Positions 39,482 through 50,436 of a stretch of 64,000 bases of DNA are shown here, piece after piece. The notes beneath the pieces are model-generated. The model was given only the letters and a program-made list of their open reading frames with translations, ran no database searches and was not told the origin of the DNA. The position numbers and the translations under genes are program-made. Every line of letters begins with the position of its first letter. Position 1 is the stretch's first letter. Source of the DNA: Pseudideonella sakaiensis (GTDB taxonomy: Bacteria > Pseudomonadota > Gammaproteobacteria > Burkholderiales > Burkholderiaceae_C); the NCBI RefSeq assembly GCF_001293525.1, contig NZ_BBYR01000017.1, positions 89,717 through 153,716 on the forward strand. Reading direction: 5' to 3'.

Positions 39482-40813
39482 GTGCGTCCTGTTCCCGTTT
39501 TCCCGTGGCCCTGGGCCCAGGCGGCCGCGCTGTGGCTGCGCACGCGGCTGCGCCTGCCGGCGGGCGACCTGCTGCGCGAGCGTGTCTACCGGCGCCTGTG
39601 GACGTCGATCCTCATCAGCTCCTTCGGCGGCCAGATCACGCTGCTCGCGCTGCCGCTGACGGCGGCCGTGCTGCTGCAGGCCTCGCCGACGCAGATGGGG
39701 CTGCTGACGGCGATGGAGATCGTGCCCTTCGTGCTGTTCTCGCTGCCCGGCGGCGTCTGGCTCGACCGGGTGCGCAAGCTGCCGGTCTACATCGCGGGCG
39801 AGACGCTGCTGGCGCTGGTCGTCGCGAGCGTGCCGCTGGCCTGGTGGCTGGGTTTGCTGTCGATGGCCTGGCTCTACGTCGCCGGCTTCGTGATCGGCAC
39901 CGTCTACACGCTGGCCGGCTCGGCGGCCCAGATCGTGCTGACCCAGGTCGTCGGACGGGAGCGCCTGGTGGAGGCGCATGCGAAGAACGCCCTGGCCACC
40001 TCCGGGGCCGAGGTGACCGGCCCGGCGCTGGCCGGTGCGCTCATCCGCCTGGTCGGCGCGCCGCTGGCGCTGCTGGCGGATGCGCTGCTGCTGCTGGTCT
40101 CCGCGACGCTGCTGCGCGGGCTCGGCCTGCGCGAGCCGCGGACGCCCGCGTCGGGTCGCGCCTTCGGCGACGAGCTGCGCGAGGGCCTGCAGTTCGTGCG
40201 GCGCGAGCGGCTGCTCGTGCGGCTCGCGCTGGTGGTGGGCGGCTGGCAGTGCATGCACCACATGGCGCTGGTGGTGCAGATCCTGTTCGCCACCCGCACG
40301 CTGGGCCTGAGCGAGCAGGCGGTGGGCCTGAGCTACATGGGCATGGGCGCCGGCACGGTCGCGGCCAGCCTCGGCGGCCACCGGCTGAGCCGGCGCTTCG
40401 GACCGGGCCCCTGCCTGGTGGCCGGCGTCGGCTTGTGCGGCGCAGGCTGGCTGCTGCTGGCGCTCGCCCCCGCATCGGCCTGGGGCGTGGCCGCCTTCGC
40501 GCTGATGCTGCTGTGCTTCAGCGCCGGCGCGGTGCTGATCTTCATCAACTTCCTCGCGCTGCGCCAGGCGGTCACGCCGCAGCCGCTGCTCGGGCGGATG
40601 ACGAGCACGATGCGCTGGCTGATCCTGCTGCCCGCCGGCCCGGGCGCGCTGCTCGGCGGCTGGCTCGGCGAACACCACGGCCTGCGCGCGTCGCTGGCGC
40701 TCGCCGGCGGCGGCGCGCTGCTGCTCGCGCTGGTGGCCTGGCGCCAGCCCGGCATCCGCTCGATCCGCCAGCTGCCGGGGCCCGCGGCCACCGCGCCGGC
40801 CGTGCCCGGCTGA
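39482..40813 (+). CDS. MFS transporter, EntS-like (MFS_3 type) exporter
   Basis: A 443-residue protein with twelve hydrophobic segments. Typical EntS-group features are the start RLWTSILISSFGGQITLLALPLTAAVLLQASPTQMGLLTAMEIVPFVLFSLPGGVWLDR, the cytoplasmic RVRKLPVYIAGE after helix 3, and the AQIVLTQVVGRERLVEAHAKNALATSGAEVTGPALAGALI block. This branch exports siderophores or drugs in some species; the substrate here is unknown. GTG at 39482 is taken as start because GGAGG lies 4 nt upstream; the frame is open further but without a better site. Confidence 0.85.
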   Translation: MRPVPVFPWPWAQAAALWLRTRLRLPAGDLLRERVYRRLWTSILISSFGGQITLLALPLTAAVLLQASPTQMGLLTAMEIVPFVLFSLPGGVWLDRVRKLPVYIAGETLLALVVASVPLAWWLGLLSMAWLYVAGFVIGTVYTLAGSAAQIVLTQVVGRERLVEAHAKNALATSGAEVTGPALAGALIRLVGAPLALLADALLLLVSATLLRGLGLREPRTPASGRAFGDELREGLQFVRRERLLVRLALVVGGWQCMHHMALVVQILFATRTLGLSEQAVGLSYMGMGAGTVAASLGGHRLSRRFGPGPCLVAGVGLCGAGWLLLALAPASAWGVAAFALMLLCFSAGAVLIFINFLALRQAVTPQPLLGRMTSTMRWLILLPAGPGALLGGWLGEHHGLRASLALAGGGALLLALVAWRQPGIRSIRQLPGPAATAPAVPG

Positions 40814-40977
40814 CGGGGGCCGCCGGGCGCCGCGCCGGTCGCGAGGCCGCTGCGCCGTTCGAGCCGCGGCCCGGCATGCGCGCCTGCAGGCGCAGCCCGC
40901 CGCGCCGCCCCGCGTCCGCGGGGCTGGCGTCGCGGCCGGGCCGCCCCCCATAATGGCGCCAGCAACCGCAGACGACG

Positions 40978-41133
40978 ATGGACGAGCCGGCCCCCCCTCA
41001 GCCCTCACCCAGCGAGCCGCCCTCGGCGCTCGACGAGCGCACCCGGGCGCTGTGCGAGCTGCGCGCCCGCATGGTGGAGCTGAACACCCAGCTCGAGTAC
41101 CTGCGGTTGATGCTCAAGCTCGGCGTGCGCTGA
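40978..41133 (+). CDS. Small conserved-looking 51-residue protein
   Basis: An ORF of 52 codons starts at ATG 40978. The first 18 residues are Pro/Ser-rich; the rest is a helix with heptad-like spacing (LDERTRALCELRARMVELNT and QLEYLRLMLKLGVR). CATAAT at 40949-40954 could be its -10. Similar short proteins ending in LEYLRLMLKLGV are familiar from Burkholderiales, but no function is known. It converges on ugpQ. The ribosome site is weak. Confidence 0.55.
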   Translation: MDEPAPPQPSPSEPPSALDERTRALCELRARMVELNTQLEYLRLMLKLGVR

Positions 41134-41217
41134 AATCGCCGCGGCGGCGCGCGATCGGCCGCCACCGGCCCGGGTGCGGGGCGCGACCCGGCCGGGTTTG
41201 GCGCCGTGCCCGGCCGC

Positions 41218-41963
41218 TCAGGCGTCCAGCGCCGGCGCGAAGCGGTCGATGCGGTCCGTGATCAGGCCGTCCACGCCGAGCGCGAGCAGCCGCTGCGCGT
41301 CGTCCGTTTCGTTCACCGTGTAGGCCAGCACGCCCAGCCCGGCCTCGCGCAGCGCAGCCACGCGCGGGGCGTCGAGCAGGCGGTGGTTCGCGACCACGGC
41401 CACGCAGCCCAGCCCGCGGGCGGCGTCGAGCCAGCCGTCCCAGGCCGTGTCGATCAGCAGCGCCCGCGGCAGCGCCGGCGCGGCCGCGCGGGCACCCTCC
41501 AGCGCCTGGGTCTGGAAGGAGCTGAGCAGCGGCGGGACCTCGCCCGGCCGCCAGAGGCGCTCGAGGGCTGCGGCGACCACCTCGCCGGTGCGGACCTCGT
41601 CGCCCGGCGTCGGCTTGATCTCCACGTTCAGCCGGTGGCCCAGGGCCAGGCAATGCGCCACGATGGCGTCCAGGCTGGGGGGCGGCTCGCCGGCCCAGGC
41701 CGGCGCCATCCAGCGGCCCGCATCCAGGCGCGACAGCGCGGCCCAGTCCTGGTCCGCGGCCCGCCCCTGGCCGCTGGTGGTGCGCTCCAGCGTGGCATCG
41801 TGCAGCAGGAAGGGCAGGCCGTCGCGGCTGAGCTTGACGTCGCACTCGTAGGCGCGGTAGCCGTGCGCAGCCCCCACGCGGAAGGCCGCCAGCGTGTTCT
41901 CCGGTGCGAGGGTGCCGCCGCCGCGGTGGGCGATCCAGCGGGGGCAGGGCCAGCGGGAGGAGG

Positions 41964-41967
<4 letters not shown>
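41218..41967 (-). CDS. ugpQ: Glycerophosphodiester phosphodiesterase UgpQ
   Basis: UgpQ hydrolyses imported glycerophosphodiesters to glycerol-3-phosphate and an alcohol in the cytoplasm. The 249-residue protein shows the GDPD motifs [22 protein letters not shown] with the catalytic HRG and [32 protein letters not shown], and [12 protein letters not shown]. No signal peptide is present, as expected for UgpQ. The ATG overlaps the ugpC stop (ATGA), making it the last gene of the ugpBAEC-Q operon. Confidence 0.95.
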
Positions 41968-43073
<1,106 letters not shown>

Positions 43074-43104
43074 CGTGTGTCCTTCGAGGCCTTCCGCGGG
43101 CCGC

Positions 43105-43956
43105 TCACTTCTCGGTGTCGACCAGGCCCTTGACGAACCACTTCTGCATCGCGATCACCACCAGCGCCGGCGGCAGCATCGCGAGCATCGCGGTGGCCAT
43201 GATCAGGTTCCACTCGTTGGCCGCGTCGCCGCCGGAGATCATCCGCTTGATGCCGATCACGACCGGGTACATGTCCTCCTGGGTGGTCACCAGCAGCGGC
43301 CACAGGTACTGGTTCCAGCCGTAGATGAACTGGATCACGAACAGCGCGGCGATGCTGGTCGCCGACAGCGGCACCAGGATGTCCTTGAAGAAGCGCAGCG
43401 GGCCGGCGCCGTCGATGCGGGCCGCCTCGACGAGTTCGTCCGGCACGGTCAGGAAGAACTGCCGGAACAGGAAGGTCGCCGTCGCCGACGCGATCAGCGG
43501 CACGGTCAGGCCGGCGTAGCTGTCGATCAGCCCGAGGTCCGCCACCACCTTGTAGGTCGGCCCGATCCGCACCTCCACCGGCAGCATCAGCGTGATGAAG
43601 ATGGCCCAGAAGAAGAGCATGCGGAAGCGGAAGCGGAAGTAGACGATCGCGAAGGCCGACAGCAGCGAGATCGCGATCTTCCCGACCGTGATCGTCAGCG
43701 CGGTGACCAGGCTGACGGTCATCATGCGGCCGACCGCCGCCTTCGAGCCCGAGCCGGTGCGGGTGCCCAGCAGCGCGGTGGTGTAGTTCTCGACCAGCTG
43801 GCTGCCCGGCCACAGCGGCATCGGCGCCTGCACGATGTCGGTGGTGGTGTGGGTCGACGCGACGAAGGTGAGCCAGACGGGGAAGGCGACCACCAGCACG
43901 CCGGCGATCAGCACCGCGTGCGACAGCAGGTCCAGCCAGCGGCGGCGCTCGACCAT
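43105..43956 (-). CDS. ugpE: sn-glycerol-3-phosphate ABC transporter permease UgpE
   Basis: A 283-residue inner-membrane permease with six hydrophobic segments and the EAA loop [27 protein letters not shown], which docks to UgpC. The N-terminal [32 protein letters not shown] and the following loop [15 protein letters not shown] are as in UgpE. The ATG overlaps the ugpA stop by one base (TGATG). Confidence 0.94.
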   Translation of the reverse strand: MVERRRWLDLLSHAVLIAGVLVVAFPVWLTFVASTHTTTDIVQAPMPLWPGSQLVENYTTALLGTRTGSGSKAAVGRMMTVSLVTALTITVGKIAISLLSAFAIVYFRFRFRMLFFWAIFITLMLPVEVRIGPTYKVVADLGLIDSYAGLTVPLIASATATFLFRQFFLTVPDELVEAARIDGAGPLRFFKDILVPLSATSIAALFVIQFIYGWNQYLWPLLVTTQEDMYPVVIGIKRMISGGDAANEWNLIMATAMLAMLPPALVVIAMQKWFVKGLVDTEK

Positions 43957-44843
43957 CAGTAGTTGACCTTGCGCTCGACGAAGCGGAACTGCACCACGGT
44001 CAGTGCGATGACGATCGCCATCAGCACCACCGACTGCGCGGCCGAGCCGCCCAGGTCCATCGCCTTGAAGCCGTCGTAGTAGGCCCGGTAGACCAGGATC
44101 GCGGTGTCCTTGCCGGGGCCGCCCTGGGTGGCCGCGTCGATGATCGCGAAGGTGTCGAAGAAGGCGTAGACGACGTTGATCACGAGCAGGAAGAAGGTGG
44201 TCGGCGACAGCAGCGGCAGCTGGATCGTGAGGAAGCGCCGCCAGGGCCCGGCGCCGTCGATCGCCGCGGCCTCGATCAGCGACTTCGGGATGCTCGCCAG
44301 CCCCGCCAGGAAGAACAGGAAGTTGTAGGAGATCTGCTTCCACACCGCGGCCATCACCACCAGGGCCATGGCCTGGCGGCCGTCGAGCAGGTGGTTCCAG
44401 TCGATGCCGAGGCGGCCGAGGCCGTAGGCGACCACGCCGATGCTGGGCGAGAACATGAACAGCCACAGCACGCCCGCGACCGCTGGCGCCACCGCGTAGG
44501 GCCAGATCAGCAGCGTCTTGTAGAGCGTGGCGCCGCGCACGACGCGGTCGGCGAACACCGCCAGCACCAGCGCCAGGCCGATGCCGATGCCGGCCACCAG
44601 CACCGAGAAGACCGCGGTGGTGCCGAAGGAGGCGAGGTAGGTCGGGTCGTTCCAGAGGTTGCGGAAGTTCTCCAGCCCGACCCACTGCACCGAGGTGCCG
44701 AAGGCGTCCTGCTGCTGCAGCGACTGCAGCAGCGCCTGCGAGGCCGGCCAGAAGAAGAAGACGCCGATGACCGCCACCTGGGGCGCGAGCAGCACCCAGG
44801 GCAGCCAGGCCGAGCGGAAGACGACGCGCTTCTCGGCAGCCAA
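43956..44843 (-). CDS. ugpA: sn-glycerol-3-phosphate ABC transporter permease UgpA
   Basis: A 295-residue permease with six membrane segments. It starts [42 protein letters not shown] and has the EAA loop [27 protein letters not shown]. It pairs with UgpE to form the membrane channel for glycerol-3-phosphate and glycerophosphodiesters. ugpB lies 28 bp upstream. Confidence 0.94.
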   Translation of the reverse strand: MAAEKRVVFRSAWLPWVLLAPQVAVIGVFFFWPASQALLQSLQQQDAFGTSVQWVGLENFRNLWNDPTYLASFGTTAVFSVLVAGIGIGLALVLAVFADRVVRGATLYKTLLIWPYAVAPAVAGVLWLFMFSPSIGVVAYGLGRLGIDWNHLLDGRQAMALVVMAAVWKQISYNFLFFLAGLASIPKSLIEAAAIDGAGPWRRFLTIQLPLLSPTTFFLLVINVVYAFFDTFAIIDAATQGGPGKDTAILVYRAYYDGFKAMDLGGSAAQSVVLMAIVIALTVVQFRFVERKVNY

Positions 44844-44871
44844 GGCGTTGTCCGTCGGCCGGGGCGTCGCC

Positions 44872-46185
44872 TCAGGAGCGGTTGGCCTTCTCGAAGCGCT
44901 CGAGCAACTCGTTGCCGCGCTGCACCACCGCGTCCAGTGCCTCCTTGGCGGTCTTGCGGCCGCTCCAGACCTGCTCCAGCTCCTCGTCCTCGATCGCCCG
45001 GATCTGCACGTAGTTGCCCAGCCGGATGCCGCGCGACTTGTCGGTGGTCTTGCGGATCATCTGCGTCACCGCCACGTCGGTGCCGGGCCTCTCCTTGTAG
45101 AAGCCGGACTTCTCGGTCAGCTGGTACGCGGCGGTGGTGATCGGCAGGTAGCCGGTGCGCTTGTGGCTGGCCGACTGCACCTCGGGGCTGGAGAGGTAGT
45201 TGAAGAAGGCCGCGACGCCCTTGTACTCGGCCGGCTTCTTGCCCGAGAGCACCCACAGGCTGGCGCCGCCGATCACGGTGTTCTGCGGCGCGCCCGGCAC
45301 GTCGGGGTAGAAGGGCAGGCTGGACAGGCCGTAGGCGAACTTGGCGTTCTTCGCCACGTTGCCGTAGAAGCCCGAGGAGGTCGTGATCATCGCGCACTCG
45401 CCGGAGACGAAGCTCGCCTCCGGCACGTTGCCGCGGCCCTTGTAGATGAACAGGCCCTGCTTGGCCATGTTGGCCAGGTTCTCGATGTGGCGCACGTGCA
45501 GCGGCGAGTTGATCTTCATCCGCGCGTCCAGCCCGTCCAGGCCGTTGCGGCGCGTGGCGAACTCGACGTTGTGCCAGGCGGAGAAGCTCTCCAGCTGCGT
45601 CCAGCCCTGCCAGGCGGTGGTGAAGGGGCACTTGTGGCCGGAGGCCTTCAGCTTGGCCGCCGCCAGCGCGACTTCGGGCCAGGTGGCGGGCGCCTTCTCG
45701 GTGTCCAGGCCGGCGGCCTTGAACGCGTCCTTGTTGAAATAGAAGACGGTGGTCGAGCTGTTGAACGGGAAGCTCAGCATCTGCCCGTTCGACGCGGTGT
45801 AGTAGCCGGCGACGGCCGGCACGTAGGCCGCCGGGTCGAACTTCAGGCCGGCGTCCTGCATGACCTTGCCGACCGGGATCACCGCGCCCTTGCTGGCCAT
45901 CATCGTGGCGGTGCCGACCTCGAAGACCTGCAGGATGTGCGGCGCGTTGCCGGCGCGGAACGCGGCGATCGCGCCCGTCATCGACTCGTCGTAGCTGCCC
46001 TTGTAGGTCGGGACGATGCGGTAGTCCTTCTGGCTCGCGTTGAAATCCCGGGCCAGGTCGTTGACCCATTCGTTGTTGACGGCGGTCATCGAGTGCCACC
46101 ACTGGATCTCGGTCTGCGCGGCGCAGGGCAGGGCGGTGGCGGCCACGGCGAGCGCGGCCAGGAGGCGGGGGGCGATGGACGGCAT
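44872..46185 (-). CDS. ugpB: sn-glycerol-3-phosphate ABC transporter substrate-binding protein UgpB
   Basis: A 437-residue periplasmic binding protein. It has a signal peptide ([20 protein letters not shown], cut after CAA or AQ) and the UgpB opening [45 protein letters not shown]. Its length equals that of the E. coli protein. GGAGAGTCC lies just before the ATG. It is the first gene of the operon and probably the most expressed. The upstream 224 bp contain one CTGTCAC word on the coding strand but no full Pho box. Confidence 0.95.
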   Translation of the reverse strand: MPSIAPRLLAALAVAATALPCAAQTEIQWWHSMTAVNNEWVNDLARDFNASQKDYRIVPTYKGSYDESMTGAIAAFRAGNAPHILQVFEVGTATMMASKGAVIPVGKVMQDAGLKFDPAAYVPAVAGYYTASNGQMLSFPFNSSTTVFYFNKDAFKAAGLDTEKAPATWPEVALAAAKLKASGHKCPFTTAWQGWTQLESFSAWHNVEFATRRNGLDGLDARMKINSPLHVRHIENLANMAKQGLFIYKGRGNVPEASFVSGECAMITTSSGFYGNVAKNAKFAYGLSSLPFYPDVPGAPQNTVIGGASLWVLSGKKPAEYKGVAAFFNYLSSPEVQSASHKRTGYLPITTAAYQLTEKSGFYKERPGTDVAVTQMIRKTTDKSRGIRLGNYVQIRAIEDEELEQVWSGRKTAKEALDAVVQRGNELLERFEKANRS

Positions 46186-46351
46186 GGACTCTCCGGTTCG
46201 GCGGCCGGCGCGGCCGCACCCAAACAGGCCATGGTGCGCCGGCCCTGTGACAGCCGCGTTTATGGCGTGGATGCCGGGCCGCCGGCATCAGGGTAAGTCC
46301 GCCTGGAAGGGTCGTCGGCGGCGTGACAAGGCGGTTCGGAGGCGCCTGGGG

Positions 46352-46357
46352 TAACAT
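46352..46357 (+). promoter_or_regulatory. -10-like element of the large oxidoreductase gene
   Basis: TAACAT followed by CCGCGG lies 52 bp before the ATG at 46410. No -35 of quality is seen. Confidence 0.35.
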
Positions 46358-46409
46358 CCGCGGCCAAGTGCTTTTGGGCCCGTGCGCCGAGCGCCGGGTC
46401 GGGCTTCGA

Positions 46410-49400
46410 ATGAACGCACCCACGACCCTTCGCCAGCTGGCGTCGATCGCCGCCGGCGACGACGCGGGGCCGTCCGCGCCGCGTCTGCGCGAGATCCCCT
46501 ACAACTACACCTCGTTCTCCGACCGCGAGATCGTGATCCGCCTGCTCGGGCCGCGCGCCTGGGAGGTGCTGAACCTGCTGCGCGGCGAGCGCCAGACCGG
46601 GCGCTCGGCGCGCATGCTGTACGAGGTGCTCGGCGACATCTGGGTCGTCCAGCGCAACCCCTACCTGCAGGACGACCTGCTCGACGACCCGCGCCGCCGC
46701 CGGCTGCTGATCGAGGCGCTGCACCACCGGCTGGCCGAGGTCGAGAAGCGGCGCACGCCGACCGACGGCAGCCCGCGCGATCCGGCGCGCGATGCCATCG
46801 TCGGCGAGCTGCTCGCCAGCGCCCGCGCCGCGGTGCAGGCCTTCGCCGACCGCTTCGACGAGGTGGCCGAGCTGCGCCGGCGCACGCTGCGGGTGCTCGG
46901 ACGCATCACCGCGCGCGACAACATCAAGTTCGACGGCCTGTCGCGCGTGGCGCACGTCACCGACGCCACGGACTGGCGCGTCGAGCTGCCCTTCGTGGTG
47001 CTGACGCCGGACGGCGAGGCCGAGATGGCGGCGCTGGTGCGCGGCTGCGTCGAGCTCGGGCTGACGATCATCCCGCGCGGCGGCGGCACCGGCTACACCG
47101 GCGGCGCCGTGCCGCTGACCTGGAACAGCGCGGTCATCAACACCGAGAAGCTGGAGGCGATGTCCGAGGTCGAGTTCCGGCGGCTGCCGGGCGTCGACCG
47201 CGACGTGGCCACCGTCTGGACCGAGGCCGGCGTCGTGACCCAGCGCGTCGCGGATGCCGCCGAGCGGGCCGGCCACGTCTTCGCCGTCGACCCGACCTCG
47301 GCCGAGGCCTCCTGCATCGGCGGCAACATCGCGATGAACGCCGGCGGCAAGAAGGCCGTGCTCTGGGGCACCGCGCTGGACAACCTCGCCTCCTGGCGCA
47401 TGGTGACCCCGCAGGCGACCTGGCTGGAGGTGGTCCGGTTGGACCACAACCTCGGCAAGATCCACGACGTCGAGGTCGCCCGCTTCGAGCTGAACCACTA
47501 CGACGCCTCCGGCAAGACCCTGCAGCGCCGCGAGCTGCTGGAGATCCCCGGCACGGTGTTCCGCAAGGAGGGCCTGGGCAAGGACGTCACGGACAAGTTC
47601 CTCGCCGGCCTGCCGGGCATCCAGAAGGAAGGCTGCGACGGGCTGATCACGAGCGCCCGCTGGATCGTGCACCGCATGCCGGCGCACACCCGCACCGTCT
47701 GCCTGGAGTTCTTCGGCAATGCGCGCGATGCGGTGCCGAGCATCGTCGACATCAAGGACCACATGTTCGGCCTGGCGCGCGACGGCGGCGTCGAGATGCC
47801 GGATGGCCGGCGCGTGCCGGTGGTGCTGGCCGGCCTCGAGCACCTGGACGACCGCTACCTGAAGGCGGTCGGCTACGCGACCAAGAGCAAGCGTGGCGGC
47901 CTGCCGAAGATGGTGCTGGTCGGCGACATCGCGGGCGACGATGCCGACGCGGTGGCCCGCGTCACCAGCGAGGTGATCCGGCTGGCCAACGGCCGCGCCG
48001 GCGAGGGCTTCGTCGCGATCAGCCCGGAGGCGCGCAAGAAGTTCTGGCTCGACCGCAAGCGCACCGCGGCGATCAGCCGCCACACCAACGCCTTCAAGGT
48101 CAACGAGGACGTGGTGATCCCGCTGCCGCGGATGGGCGAGTACACCAACGGCATCGAGCGCATCAACATCGAGCTGAGCCTGCGCAACAAGCTCGCGCTG
48201 CTGGACGCGCTCGAGGCCTTCTTCCGCGGCGGCGAGCTGCCGCTGGGCCGCAGCGACGACGCCGGCGAGATCCCGTCGGCGGAGCTGCTGGAGGACCGCG
48301 TGCAGCAGGCGCTGGCGCTGCTGCGCGAGGTGCGTGCGCTGTGGCAGGGCTGGCTGCAGGGCCTGGACCAGCCGTGGCCCCCGCAGGACGACGGCAGCGC
48401 CCGCAGCGCCTTCGAGCAGCTGCAGGACCACAGCCTGCGCGCGTCGTGGAAGACGCAGGTGCGCGCGCCGCTGCAGCGCATCTTCTCCGGGGCCGCGCTG
48501 GCGCCGGTGGTGGACGCCTGCCAGGCGATCCACGCGCGGGTGCTGAAGGGGCGGGTCTGGGTCGCGCTGCACATGCACGCCGGTGACGGCAACGTGCACA
48601 CCAACATCCCGGTCAACAGCGACGACTACGAGATGCTGCAGACCGCGCACGAGGCGGTGGCGCGCATCATGGCGCTGGCGCGCCGGCTGGACGGCGTGAT
48701 CTCCGGCGAGCACGGCATCGGCATCACCAAGCTCGAGTTCCTCACCGACGCCGAGCTGGCGAACTTCGCCGACTACAAGCGCCGCGTCGATCCCGAAGGC
48801 CGCTTCAACCGGGGCAAGCTGCTGCGCGCCGCGGCCGGTGAAGGGCCCGCGCTGCACGCCGACCTGACGAACGCCTACACGCCGAGCTTCGGGCTGATGG
48901 GGCACGAGTCGCTGATCATGCAGCGCAGCGACATCGGCGCGATCAGCCACAGCATCAAGGACTGCCTGCGCTGCGGCAAGTGCAAGCCGGTCTGCGCCAC
49001 GCACGTGCCGCGCGCGAACCTGCTGTACAGCCCGCGCAACAAGATCCTCGCCACCTCGCTGCTGGTGGAGGCCTTCCTCTACGAGGAGCAGACGCGCCGC
49101 GGCGTGTCGATCCGCCACTGGCAGGAGTTCGAGGACGTGGCCGACCACTGCACGGTCTGCCACAAGTGCCTGAGCCCCTGCCCGGTGAAGATCGACTTCG
49201 GCGACGTGTCGATGAACATGCGCAACCTGCTGCGCAAGATGGGGCAGAAGAGCCTGCGGCCGGGCAACCGGATGGCGATGATGTTCCTCAACGCCACCCA
49301 CCCGCAGACGATCAAGCTGATGCGTGCCGGCATGGTGGAGGTCGGCTTCCGCGCCCAGCGGCTCGCGAACCGCCTGCTGCGCGCGCCGGCGCGCGCGCAG

Positions 49401-50378
49401 ACGGCCGCGCCGCCGGCCACCGTCGGCACCGCGCCGATCAAGGCCCAGGTCATCCACTTCGTCAACAAGAAGATGCCCGGCGGCCTGCCGACCCGCACGG
49501 CGCGGGCGCTGCTCGACATCGAGGACAAGGCCTACGTGCCGATCATCCGCGACCCGAAGGCGACCACGGTCGATTCGGAGGCGGTGTTCTACTTCCCCGG
49601 CTGCGGCTCGGAGCGGCTGTTCAGCCAGGTGGGCCTGGCCACGCAGGCCATGCTCTGGCATGCGGGCGTCCAGACGGTGCTGCCGCCCGGCTACCTGTGC
49701 TGCGGCTACCCGCAGCGCGGCAGCGGCCAGTTCGACAAGGCCGAGAAGATCATCACCGACAACCGGGTGCTGTTCCACCGCGTGGCCAACACGCTGAACT
49801 ACCTGGACATCAAGACGGTGGTGGTCAGCTGCGGCACCTGCTTCGACCAGCTGCAGGGCTACCAGTTCGACAAGATCTTCCCCGGCTGCCGCATCGTCGA
49901 CATCCACGAGTTCCTGCTGGAAAAGGGCATCACGCTCGGCGCGGCCGGCGGCGCCTACCTCTACCACGATCCCTGCCACTCGCCGATGAAGCAGCAGGCG
50001 CCGATGGACACCGTGCGCTCGCTGGTGGGCGAGCGGGTGCTGGAGGCCAAGCGCTGCTGCGGCGAGTCCGGCACGCTCGGCGTGACCCGGCCCGACATCT
50101 CGACCCAGGTCCGCTTCCGCAAGGAGGAGGAGCTGCGCCGCGATGCCGCTGCGCTGCGCCGGCTCGACGGCGTTGCGCCGCAGGCGCCGGTCAAGGTGCT
50201 CACCTCCTGCCCGAGCTGCCTGCAGGGCCTGTCGCGCTACGGCGACGACCTGGACCACGGCCTGCTCGAGGCCGACTACATCGTCGTGGAGATGGCGCGG
50301 CGCCTGCTCGGCGAGTCCTGGATGCCCGACTACGTGGCGCGGGCCAACGCCGGCGGCATCGAGCGCGTACTCGTCTGA
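46410..50378 (+). CDS. Giant FAD-linked oxidoreductase: DUF3683 + FAD oxidase + 4Fe-4S + two CCG domains
   Basis: A 1322-residue protein that combines parts usually split over several proteins. Residues about 25-190 are a DUF3683-type start ([21 protein letters not shown]). An FAD-binding domain follows (about 195-420; [28 protein letters not shown]), then an FAD-oxidase C domain (about 520-810; [27 protein letters not shown]). Two ferredoxin-like clusters lie near 852 ([11 protein letters not shown]) and 914 ([12 protein letters not shown]). Two CCG domains follow ([19 protein letters not shown] near 1062-1140; CHSP, CCGESG, CPSC near 1187-1268). The layout suggests oxidation of a D-2-hydroxy acid, as in GlcD/F or D-lactate dehydrogenases; the substrate is not known. 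Confidence 0.9.
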   Translation: MNAPTTLRQLASIAAGDDAGPSAPRLREIPYNYTSFSDREIVIRLLGPRAWEVLNLLRGERQTGRSARMLYEVLGDIWVVQRNPYLQDDLLDDPRRRRLLIEALHHRLAEVEKRRTPTDGSPRDPARDAIVGELLASARAAVQAFADRFDEVAELRRRTLRVLGRITARDNIKFDGLSRVAHVTDATDWRVELPFVVLTPDGEAEMAALVRGCVELGLTIIPRGGGTGYTGGAVPLTWNSAVINTEKLEAMSEVEFRRLPGVDRDVATVWTEAGVVTQRVADAAERAGHVFAVDPTSAEASCIGGNIAMNAGGKKAVLWGTALDNLASWRMVTPQATWLEVVRLDHNLGKIHDVEVARFELNHYDASGKTLQRRELLEIPGTVFRKEGLGKDVTDKFLAGLPGIQKEGCDGLITSARWIVHRMPAHTRTVCLEFFGNARDAVPSIVDIKDHMFGLARDGGVEMPDGRRVPVVLAGLEHLDDRYLKAVGYATKSKRGGLPKMVLVGDIAGDDADAVARVTSEVIRLANGRAGEGFVAISPEARKKFWLDRKRTAAISRHTNAFKVNEDVVIPLPRMGEYTNGIERINIELSLRNKLALLDALEAFFRGGELPLGRSDDAGEIPSAELLEDRVQQALALLREVRALWQGWLQGLDQPWPPQDDGSARSAFEQLQDHSLRASWKTQVRAPLQRIFSGAALAPVVDACQAIHARVLKGRVWVALHMHAGDGNVHTNIPVNSDDYEMLQTAHEAVARIMALARRLDGVISGEHGIGITKLEFLTDAELANFADYKRRVDPEGRFNRGKLLRAAAGEGPALHADLTNAYTPSFGLMGHESLIMQRSDIGAISHSIKDCLRCGKCKPVCATHVPRANLLYSPRNKILATSLLVEAFLYEEQTRRGVSIRHWQEFEDVADHCTVCHKCLSPCPVKIDFGDVSMNMRNLLRKMGQKSLRPGNRMAMMFLNATHPQTIKLMRAGMVEVGFRAQRLANRLLRAPARAQTAAPPATVGTAPIKAQVIHFVNKKMPGGLPTRTARALLDIEDKAYVPIIRDPKATTVDSEAVFYFPGCGSERLFSQVGLATQAMLWHAGVQTVLPPGYLCCGYPQRGSGQFDKAEKIITDNRVLFHRVANTLNYLDIKTVVVSCGTCFDQLQGYQFDKIFPGCRIVDIHEFLLEKGITLGAAGGAYLYHDPCHSPMKQQAPMDTVRSLVGERVLEAKRCCGESGTLGVTRPDISTQVRFRKEEELRRDAAALRRLDGVAPQAPVKVLTSCPSCLQGLSRYGDDLDHGLLEADYIVVEMARRLLGESWMPDYVARANAGGIERVLV

Positions 50379-50436
50379 GCCACGCGGCGCGGCGCGCCGG
50401 CTGCGCCGTCCCGCGCCGGCTCGGCCTTTCACACTC

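Noticed and set aside
46247..46253. Possible Pho box before ugpB (CTGTCAC on the minus strand)
   Set aside because: A Pho box needs two 7-bp repeats 11 bp apart. The next similar word, CTGTTTG, is 26 bp away, so phosphate control is not supported by sequence.
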